Assembly: GCA_031265345.1 (NCBI GenBank)
Contig: JAISCU010000153.1
Span: 1 to 22,106, forward strand
Direction: 5' to 3'
DNA: 22,106 nt
Origin: Bifidobacteriaceae bacterium
GTDB taxonomy: Bacteria > Actinomycetota > Actinomycetes > Actinomycetales > WQXJ01
Positions 8,893-13,905 of this stretch are shown piece by piece. The notes below the pieces were generated by a model, which was not told the DNA's origin, searched no databases, and worked only from the letters and a program-made list of their open reading frames with translations. The translations under genes were made by a program, and so were the position numbers. Position 1 is the first letter of the stretch. Every line of letters begins with the position of its first letter.

Positions 8893-8979
8893 TTCGCACG
8901 ATGCCGCCCGGTCGTCCCCGCGCCGTGCCCCGTCGGTGCGGCTCGCGCAGGTTCCCCGCCTCCGACCTACGGGAACGCT
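8893..8979 (-). repeat. dispersed repeat, copy 2
   Basis: This element matches copy 1 across ~86 bp, from GGTCGGAGGCGGGG to GGCGGCATCGTGC when read on the minus strand. It lies about 50 nt after the stop of the lipoprotein gene 9029-10162 and just before the start of the truncated lipoprotein, in the same orientation as both. Confidence 0.7.
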
Positions 8980-9028
8980 CAACGACCCAGGTCCCGGTCA
9001 GTTATCTGGTTGAGTCATTCGGGCATCG

Positions 9029-10162
9029 TCAGCTATGTTCTTCGACAAACGCCTTCATCTGATCAAGCTCACTTTTGTGCGCTGCTACGAATTCGGCCTC
9101 AAGGCGCAGATAAGCGTCCTTGAGGCGGCGGTCGTAGTCCGTCTCGACCCGGCAATCGAAATCGGCCAAAGCGATCTTGATCTCCGCCTGCGTGCCCAAC
9201 AACGAGCGTTCCTCTATGGGCGCGGCGTCAACCGCAAAATCGGGGCCAGCGTTCCACGAGCTACCGAGGGAGCCATCTGCCCGCGTGTGCTGCGCCAGCG
9301 AGAACGCCGCCCACGGATTCACCTCACCCGGTGCATATTCGCGGCCCGAGCCCAAGTCGAACCCGGCGCGCCCCATGCATACCTCGTACTCGAGATCCAG
9401 TGCCCTCACCTCCCCGTCCTCGAACAGAGTTAGTCCAGGCAATTGCTCCATCTGCGCTGCGAGAGCGCCAAATTGGGCGGCGAACTGCTGATAGGTACGT
9501 CCACTCGGCACCTCACCTGCTCCGGAAACCGCCGACTCGGTGATTTCAAAGCAACTCGGCTCAGTACCCGGGTCACCCTCCGTGTCCGGCTCCTGTTCGC
9601 CGCCCAGGGCCAGGTCATATGCCTCCTGCTGGGCTGGGGACAGCGACTCGCGGTAAGCGAAGTTCACCGGGTCGACATCTTCCTGTGTCACCGTGGTCTT
9701 CCTGGGCTCAAGCTTGCCGTAACCACGCTCCTCCACTTCGTCTCGACTCGCTGGCAACCAGGCCAACCATAACTGGTCACCTTGCGCAAACGCACTGTCC
9801 GCCTCAAACCTGTCGATGCGAACGAGGTCCCAGTCTTGGGGAGAGTACTCGAAGCCCCGTCCTTTCATACACGATGCAATCGCGTCCTGCTGGTCCGCGA
9901 ACGCTGCTGCCTCGGTTTGCTGATCCGCCTCATATGAACCGTCCTTGGGGCCATCCACGTAGTCGAGGTACGCGCTGAATGGTGTGGCGTCCTCAAGAGG
10001 GATACCAAGCCTCGCCCGCTCGTCGGACCCGTAGGTCGCCTGCGCCTCTGCCGACGCAAGCACCTCGGCGGGTGCGGGATTATCCGCCACCGAATCAGGG
10101 CGGCACCCGACCGCGAACGCAGTGAAACTCAAAGACACCAACACGACCGAGAATCTCGCCAC
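9029..10162 (-). CDS. lipoprotein with two C-M-x-x-x-G-F motifs
   Basis: This encodes 377 residues from GTG at 10162. That start gives a compact lipoprotein signal peptide, MARFSVVLVSLSFTAFAVGC (Cys20). A longer frame from GTG 10279 overlaps the upstream stop by 4 nt, but it would add 39 residues encoded across a strong hairpin (10212-10258) and push the signal peptide inward, so I prefer the shorter form. The mature part is acidic and carries ASCMKGRGFEYSPQDWD and EVCMGRAGFDLG. These are two copies of the CM-x-x-x-G motif common in actinobacterial lipoproteins of unknown role. The C-terminal ~70 residues are helical and charged. No enzymatic motif is visible. It probably sits on the outer face of the membrane. 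Confidence 0.85.
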   Translation of the reverse strand: MARFSVVLVSLSFTAFAVGCRPDSVADNPAPAEVLASAEAQATYGSDERARLGIPLEDATPFSAYLDYVDGPKDGSYEADQQTEAAAFADQQDAIASCMKGRGFEYSPQDWDLVRIDRFEADSAFAQGDQLWLAWLPASRDEVEERGYGKLEPRKTTVTQEDVDPVNFAYRESLSPAQQEAYDLALGGEQEPDTEGDPGTEPSCFEITESAVSGAGEVPSGRTYQQFAAQFGALAAQMEQLPGLTLFEDGEVRALDLEYEVCMGRAGFDLGSGREYAPGEVNPWAAFSLAQHTRADGSLGSSWNAGPDFAVDAAPIEERSLLGTQAEIKIALADFDCRVETDYDRRLKDAYLRLEAEFVAAHKSELDQMKAFVEEHS

Positions 10163-10211
10163 CCCCGCTTGGGCGATAACAGGGATCGTACCTCGGACTG
10201 TTTTCGCTGCG

Positions 10212-10258
10212 ACGGCCGGTTCGGGGAGTCGTGTGTGGCTGCCTCCCGAACCGGCCGT
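10212..10258 (-). terminator. strong GC hairpin after the peptidoglycan-binding-like gene
   Basis: ACGGCCGGTTCGGG (10212-10225) and CCCGAACCGGCCGT (10245-10258) are perfect inverted arms with a ~19-nt loop. On the minus strand the hairpin lies 18 nt after the stop at 10276. No clear U run follows on that strand, so termination is inferred from stem strength and position. Confidence 0.5.
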
Positions 10259-10275
10259 TGTTTCGCGCTTCCGGG

Positions 10276-10764
10276 TCACGCGGACGCGACATCCCGTATG
10301 TACTTCGTCCCGGAGAACCAGAAGAACATGCCATTCGTGCTCGCTCCACGAGAACCGTTGTGCGTATTCGGCCCATACTTCCCGTCCTGGGTCACGCCGA
10401 CCTTTCCCTGAATGTATTTGACTGCAGCAATGGTGTATTTCCCATAGGAGCTGTCGATCCCTGTGGGGCCGAGGCCTTGGCCGTAGTAGCCAGACGCGGT
10501 CTTTTGGACAGCCCAGACCGCTGGGCTGTTGTTGCCGTTACCCAGAATGCAGGTACCCGTCAGGGTGGAGCCTTTCGAGTAGGTCGGCACCCACGGGCTC
10601 CACGCGACTCCGTTCCTGTAGTACTGAGTGCGGCCGTTACAGTTGGTGCTGGTCGCGGCCTGGGCCGCAGGCGCGTTGGGGCTCAGTGCCCCTCCGGTGA
10701 AGACGATGGCGGCCAGCGCCAACGCAGAGACGATCATCGTTGATAGTTTCTTGATTCGGGTCAT
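10276..10764 (-). CDS. small exported protein with peptidoglycan-binding-like domain
   Basis: This encodes 162 residues. The ATG at 10764 is chosen because it has AAAGGA 10 nt upstream and begins a classic Sec signal peptide (MTRIKKLS, hydrophobic core, then APAAQA). A frame extending to 10854 would place basic non-signal residues in front. The mature protein has CNGRTQYYRNGVAWSPWVP, an early Cys pair, and a second half containing YTIAAVKYIQ, GVTQDGKYGPNT and GMFFWFSGTKYI. That half resembles PG_binding_1-type repeats, where V-x-x-x-Q and DGxYGPxT are typical, so it may bind the cell wall. No catalytic domain is present. Its promoter region is unusually complex (10831-10931). Confidence 0.83.
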   Translation of the reverse strand: MTRIKKLSTMIVSALALAAIVFTGGALSPNAPAAQAATSTNCNGRTQYYRNGVAWSPWVPTYSKGSTLTGTCILGNGNNSPAVWAVQKTASGYYGQGLGPTGIDSSYGKYTIAAVKYIQGKVGVTQDGKYGPNTHNGSRGASTNGMFFWFSGTKYIRDVASA

Positions 10765-10830
10765 GATTCCATGATCCTTTCGGACTCGAGGGAGCCGCCA
10801 GTCGTAGTACTTTTGGCGCCCGGCCGACGC

Positions 10831-10853
10831 TGTCCCGGTCGACGACCGGGACA
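10831..10853. promoter_or_regulatory. 23-bp perfect palindrome at the start of the transcript
   Basis: TGTCCCGGTC (10831-10840), a GAC spacer, and GACCGGGACA (10844-10853) form perfect 10-bp inverted arms. If transcription begins near 10855, from the promoter at 10862-10891, the palindrome covers about +3 to +25. That is a common operator position; it could also fold as a 5' stabilising hairpin. Confidence 0.6.
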
Positions 10854-10861
10854 TTCGTCAC

Positions 10862-10891
10862 ACTAGAGCAAGGGGGGGGGCTCCCTGTCAA
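10862..10891 (-). promoter_or_regulatory. promoter with C9 homopolymer in its spacer
   Basis: On the minus strand there is a perfect -35 TTGACA (10891-10886), an 18-nt spacer (10885-10868), and TCTAGT (10867-10862) as -10, matching TATAAT at 4 of 6. The spacer contains nine consecutive C (G9 on the plus strand, 10872-10880). It faces the exported protein gene starting at 10764. Confidence 0.6.
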
Positions 10892-10912
10892 TAGCATTGG
10901 GGCTGTCGACGC

Positions 10913-10931
10913 GAAACTGTTATGAAACTGT
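10913..10931. promoter_or_regulatory. direct repeat upstream of the promoter
   Basis: GAAACTGT occurs at 10913-10920 and 10924-10931, an 11-bp pitch, about 22 bp upstream of the -35 at 10891. Direct repeats at 11-bp spacing are typical of OmpR/PhoB-type response regulator sites. The regulator is unknown. Confidence 0.4.
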
Positions 10932-11057
10932 GACCTAGGCCACCGACAGCGCGTCGACGCCTACATCCAGCAGTCCGGCGACGACGGCACCGATCGCGAC
11001 TGGACCGACTGGTCCGCGTCGCATCTGGCCCATGCGACCAAGCACGACGAGTGGTGA
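10932..11057 (+). pseudogene. remnant of an RHH antitoxin C-terminus
   Basis: The frame ending with TGA at 11055-11057 reads RVDAYIQQSGDDGTDRDWTD and ends in DEW. It matches the last ~37 residues of the intact antitoxin at 12705-12956 (RIDAYIERTGDDGTDSDWTD, ending DEW) almost residue for residue. The N-terminal ribbon-helix-helix half is missing: an in-frame TGA lies at 10923-10925 and no start is available. No toxin gene follows. It is the relic of a second, paralogous antitoxin-toxin locus. Confidence 0.85.
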
Positions 11058-11062
11058 CCCGA

Positions 11063-11140
11063 TCAGGGGCGGCCGATGACTCGCAAGTATTCCCGCAAGT
11101 AGGACAGGGCGAAGTCGAAACTGACGCAGCCGGATTGTCG
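11063..11140 (-). pseudogene. remnant of an AAA ATPase C-terminus
   Basis: The minus-strand frame ending at 11063 reads FDFALSYLREYLRVIGRP. It closely matches VDFALPYLREYLRALGGV at 12451-12500. About 43 bp of DNA from 11083 matches the segment near 12472 at most positions. Such an end is typical of the C-terminal winged-helix part of actinobacterial AAA/ORC-like ATPases. It sits 5 bp from the antitoxin relic, tail to tail, and directly behind the intact ATPase gene. Confidence 0.65.
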
Positions 11141-11151
11141 GGGAACCCGCG

Positions 11152-12366
11152 CTAACGTTCGGATCGGCGTTGAATGAACGCCGCGATGCCGGGGACCGTG
11201 AAGGCGAGTCGCCCGCGCTCGGGCGCATACACGAGCCCCTTGGCGATCAGCGCCGCTCGGGTCGTGCTGAGCTGGCTGGCCATCTTGCCCGTCCGCTTGG
11301 CGATTTGTCCGACGGGCACCGCGTCCGCAGCGATGCCCGCGCTGGTTTGAGGGTCGGGCCGGGCCAGCGCCGAAGGGCCGGGCGGCGTTGGCAGCATCGC
11401 CTCGAGGAACCCGCGCTCGGCCTTGGTCGCGCGGTCCCAACGGCTGATGAAGAAGCCTTCGTCGAGTTCGGCCCAACCGTTCGCGATGGCCTGGCGGCAG
11501 TCCGCCTGGGTGATCTCCGTCCCGCTGCCCAGCCGCCAGGCCTGATAGCCGAACGTCTGCAGGAAGAACGGGTAGCCCTGGGATTCCCCCGCGATGAGGT
11601 CAAGTCCCGCGCTGTCAAAGCGGACGTCCAACCGCTCGGCGGGCTGGGCAAGGGCTGCGCGAGAGGACTCGGTGTCCAGCTTGTCCACCATCGCGTAGTT
11701 GAAACGCTCGGCGTACGAGCGGACAGCGGCCAGCTTGCCTCGAACGGACGGTAGTCCCGCGCCCACCAGAACGAACGGCCACCCGCGTTGCGCCGCGCGG
11801 TGCTGAGCGGCGATCACCGCGCCGACCACCGCCGGGTCGAGGTCCTGGAGCTCGTCGATGAACAGCGCCAGTCCGGTTCTGTCCTTCGCCAAGCGCGGCC
11901 CCAGTGTGTCCACGACGTCCAGCAGCGCCAATTCGAGGTCGAGCGGCGCCCGATCCGGCTCACGACGCCGGGTCGCGACGCCTCCTCCAGTAAGCCCTGC
12001 GTTCAGCGAGAAGGAATCGATCGCCTTGACGGCTTCCGCGAAGCCGCGACGCCGAACCACCCGATGCCGGACTCGCTCCAGTTCGCGGGCCAGTCGGCGG
12101 CTGGCTGGTCCCAGGTCCGGCCCGGCGCTGACCGCCTCGAGGTTCATGGTCTGCCAGCCGGCCACTTCCGCGAGCGCTTGGAACGCCTCGAGCAGCACAG
12201 TCTTGCCCACTCCGCGAAGGCCGAAGAGAACCAAAGGACTCGACGGCAGGCCATCTTCCGATCGCGCAATCATGGCTTCGAAGTCAGCCAGCTGCTCTTG
12301 CCGGCCGGCCAACTCCGGCGGCCGCAGGCCGGCGCCGGGGCTGAAAGGATTGCATCTTGGGTCCAC
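11152..12366 (-). CDS. AAA family ATPase with C-terminal winged-helix-like region
   Basis: This encodes 404 residues from GTG at 12366. The P-loop GLRGVGKT is at 49-56 (Lys55), the Walker B LALFIDELQD ends in Asp171/Glu172, and VLVGAGLPS near 205 fits sensor 1. Residues about 330-404, with a GQIAKRTGK helix and RGRLAFTVPG, look like a winged helix, so the domain order resembles ORC/Cdc6-type ATP-binding proteins. This family is common in actinobacteria and archaea, often beside toxin-antitoxin genes; its function is mostly unknown. Only 7 nt separate a TATACT -10 from the GTG, so the mRNA is probably leaderless, and that promoter is buried in a perfect 25-bp inverted repeat. Fragments of related ATPases flank it on both sides. 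Confidence 0.88.
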   Translation of the reverse strand: MDPRCNPFSPGAGLRPPELAGRQEQLADFEAMIARSEDGLPSSPLVLFGLRGVGKTVLLEAFQALAEVAGWQTMNLEAVSAGPDLGPASRRLARELERVRHRVVRRRGFAEAVKAIDSFSLNAGLTGGGVATRRREPDRAPLDLELALLDVVDTLGPRLAKDRTGLALFIDELQDLDPAVVGAVIAAQHRAAQRGWPFVLVGAGLPSVRGKLAAVRSYAERFNYAMVDKLDTESSRAALAQPAERLDVRFDSAGLDLIAGESQGYPFFLQTFGYQAWRLGSGTEITQADCRQAIANGWAELDEGFFISRWDRATKAERGFLEAMLPTPPGPSALARPDPQTSAGIAADAVPVGQIAKRTGKMASQLSTTRAALIAKGLVYAPERGRLAFTVPGIAAFIQRRSER

Positions 12367-12373
12367 GACCGCG

Positions 12374-12434
12374 AGTATAGCGATTTATACCCTTGTATAG
12401 GAAGCGCGACTATACAAGGGTATAAATCGCTATA
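12374..12434 (-). promoter_or_regulatory. 25-bp perfect inverted repeat overlapping the ATPase promoter
   Basis: The arms are 12376-12400 and 12410-12434 with a 9-nt spacer, perfectly complementary over 25 bp and A+T rich in G+C-rich surroundings. Each arm holds its own smaller dyad (TATAC-CCTT-GTATA and its reverse), so two dimeric binding sites face each other. On the minus strand TATACT (12379-12374) is a good -10, 7 nt before the GTG at 12366, giving a likely leaderless transcript. Autoregulation is plausible. Confidence 0.75.
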
Positions 12435-12450
12435 GAGGTGGCCGACCTGG

Positions 12451-12655
12451 TCAGACTCCGCCTAGCGCGCGCAAGTATTCTCGCAAGTAGGGCAGTGCGA
12501 AGTCGACGCTACCGCGCCCTGCGGGAGCGGCCAGGCCCGCCGCCGATAGGCTCCCGCATTGGCGCGGGTCATGCCCAACCGCCCGGCCAGGGTCGCCGCG
12601 AGTGATGGGGCATCGTCCAGCGCCATCGCTGCCAGGTAATCGCGGCAGCAGCTGG
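12451..12655 (-). pseudogene. frameshifted C-terminal remnant of an AAA ATPase
   Basis: Two minus-strand frames together give one family-like end. The first reads DYLAAMALDDAPSLAATLAG and RLGMTRANAGAYRRR (about 12650-12545). After a frameshift near 12540-12550 the second reads AAGLAAPAGRGSVDFALPYL and ends REYLRALGGV at 12451. Helix-turn-helix, wing and YLREYLR tail match the C-terminus expected of an actinobacterial ATPase paralogous to the intact one. The N-terminal ATPase domain is absent, cut off where the antitoxin promoter begins. Confidence 0.65.
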
Positions 12656-12679
12656 TTCCAACGCATCCACCCCGATCTG

Positions 12680-12698
12680 AGTATAACTGCGTTATACT
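12680..12698 (+). promoter_or_regulatory. palindromic operator overlapping the antitoxin promoter
   Basis: AGTATAAC-TGC-GTTATACT is a perfect 8-bp dyad. Its right arm contains TATACT (12693-12698), a good -10, only 6 nt from the ATG at 12705. No ribosome binding site fits in that gap, so the transcript should be leaderless. A palindrome on the -10 is the usual place for RHH antitoxin autorepression. Confidence 0.75.
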
Positions 12699-12704
12699 AG
12701 ACCG

Positions 12705-12956
12705 ATGAAGACAGCCATCTCCATCCCTGACGATCTGTTCGCCCAGGTCGAGGCCGTGATAAAGGAGGCGGGCATGAGCCGGTCGGAGTTTTACCGCGAG
12801 GCCGCCCGCAGTTATGCCGCTCAACTGGCCAGCGCTGACCTGACCGCGCGCATCGATGCCTATATCGAACGAACCGGGGACGACGGCACCGACTCCGACT
12901 GGACCGACTGGTCCCGGGCGCACCTCGCCCAAGCGACCGAGGCGGACGAGTGGTGA
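12705..12956 (+). CDS. ribbon-helix-helix antitoxin of a MazEF/PemIK-type module
   Basis: This encodes 83 residues. Residues 2-40 (KTAISIPDDLFAQVEAVIKE, then MSRSEFYREAARSY) are a standard RHH_1/CopG-type DNA-binding fold: a short beta strand followed by two helices. The acidic C-terminus (DDGTDSDWTDW to DEW) would wrap the toxin. Its stop overlaps the start of the toxin gene by 4 nt (GTGA), as expected for coupled translation. The operator at 12680-12698 is its likely binding site. A relic of a close paralog's C-terminus lies at 10932-11057. Confidence 0.92.
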   Translation: MKTAISIPDDLFAQVEAVIKEAGMSRSEFYREAARSYAAQLASADLTARIDAYIERTGDDGTDSDWTDWSRAHLAQATEADEW

Positions 12957-13312
12957 TCGAACGCGGAGACATCTTCTGGGCCGACCTCGGTTCTCTCCCG
13001 AACCCGGACGTTACCGACCATCGGCCTGCCAAGCGGCGCCCGGTTCTGGTCATCCAATCCGACGCCTACAACCGGTCGCGCCTCGGGACCGTGGTCGTGG
13101 CGTCGATCACGAGCAATCTGGCCGCTGCGAGCCAACCGGGAAACATCCTCCTCCCTCAGATCGAAACCGGGCTGTCAAGAGACTCGGTGGTCAACATCAC
13201 TCAGTTGAGCACGCTCAACCGCTTCGAATTGGAGTTGCCTCGCGCTGGCCAGGTGCCCGTGTTCACAATGGCCCAGGTGGACCAAGGGCTGCGCGCCTTG
13301 CTCGGGCTGTGA
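12953..13312 (+). CDS. mazF: MazF/PemK family endoribonuclease toxin
   Basis: This encodes 119 residues from GTG 12953, which overlaps the antitoxin stop; GTG 12950 is an alternative one codon earlier. Family signatures are RGDIFWADLG at the N-terminus, KRRPVLVIQSDAYNRS, VVVASITSN, and DSVVNITQLSTLNR, matching the MazF/PemK fold that cuts single-stranded mRNA at short sites. The conserved Arg and Thr/Ser of the active region are present. The length is normal and the frame intact, so the toxin should be functional. It acts in the cytoplasm and is held in check by the antitoxin encoded just upstream. Cleavage specificity cannot be inferred from sequence. Confidence 0.94.
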   Translation: MIERGDIFWADLGSLPNPDVTDHRPAKRRPVLVIQSDAYNRSRLGTVVVASITSNLAAASQPGNILLPQIETGLSRDSVVNITQLSTLNRFELELPRAGQVPVFTMAQVDQGLRALLGL

Positions 13313-13654
13313 GCAAACGCCCCTAGCCTGGCTGCCGACAGCGGGCCTTGACCCCCGGTGGTCAGTTAAGCTCCAGTTGTAGCAAGAACGGCTTACTATT
13401 CCTTAGCAATGCGCGCCGAACCCTGCGCGGTGCCCATCATCCCCGATCCCGCACGCCGCCGCCCCCGACCAACCCGAGACCCAAGCGTTGGCGGACAGGC
13501 CTACCGCACGGCATCGTCCACGTTGGCGCGCCGAGCGACCACCCGACCCAAGAGCCAAGGCACAAAGAAACCACAACATGCTGTGCCAAGTGCCCCAAAA
13601 CACCCCAAGATGCAGTAGTGTTTCCATTCATGCTGGTCGCTCGCAAGAGCGGTC
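13313..13654. other. leader and promoter region upstream of the riboswitch, no gene seen
   Basis: This is about 340 bp between the toxin gene and the riboswitch. Frames here are short and look like shadows. One minus-strand frame near 13501-13660 has a hydrophobic stretch but overlaps the regulatory DNA and has no convincing start. The nrdDG promoter must lie here; I could not fix a clear -35/-10 pair. Two NrdR-box-like sites are listed separately. Confidence 0.5.
13571..13618 (+). promoter_or_regulatory. candidate tandem NrdR boxes
   Basis: The 16-mers at 13571-13586 (with CACAACATGCTGTG inside) and 13603-13618 match the NrdR consensus acaCwAtATaTwgtgt at 11 and 9 of 16 positions by hand count. 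They start 32 bp apart, about three helical turns, as real NrdR pairs do. The second site is weak. Confidence 0.35.
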
Positions 13655-13850
13655 GCCACCACCTGCCAGGCCTCCCGGCCGAAGCGCTTGGCGGCGGCAT
13701 GGGAACCCGGTGCGAATCCGGGGCTGTCCCGCAGCGGTGAGTGGGAACGACGGCCGCACCGACGCACTGGGCGAACGCCCGGGAAGCAGCGGCCAGGTAG
13801 GCGGGGCCTTTGCCGGGCTCAGTGCCCACGAGTCCGAAGACCTGCCAGCT
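13655..13850 (+). promoter_or_regulatory. cobalamin (B12) riboswitch
   Basis: Conserved core pieces appear in the right order. GGGAACCCGGTGCGAATCC (13701-13719) is followed by GGGGCTGTCCCGCAGCGGTG (13720-13739), a variable P7-like arm, and the B12 box GTCCGAAGACCTGCC (13832-13846). The 5' boundary is approximate. The aptamer lies wholly upstream of the nrdD ATG at 13906, with a small hairpin (13855-13869) between box and ribosome binding site. Bound B12 normally lowers expression of the gene behind such a switch. Confidence 0.93.
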
Positions 13851-13854
13851 GGCA

Positions 13855-13869
13855 CGGGTGCCGCACCCG
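13855..13869 (+). terminator. GC hairpin between the riboswitch and nrdD
   Basis: CGGGTG-CCG-CACCCG is a perfect 6-bp stem right after the aptamer, with no U run. It may be part of the expression platform (terminator or sequestering stem) controlling access to GAGGAG at 13890-13895. Confidence 0.4.
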
Positions 13870-13905
13870 CGCCCGGCCCGCGCAGCAACGAGGAGACGCT
13901 TCAAT

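Noticed and set aside
13501..13767. Small minus-strand membrane protein with a hydrophobic stretch (HYCILGCFGALGTACCGFF)
   Set aside because: It overlaps the riboswitch and nrdDG leader, has no convincing start or ribosome binding site, and no neighbour supports it. Kept only as a remote possibility.
13810..13905. Longer nrdD N-terminus from ATG 13810
   Set aside because: These bases form the 3' part of the cobalamin riboswitch including the B12 box, and ATG 13906 has its own ribosome binding site.
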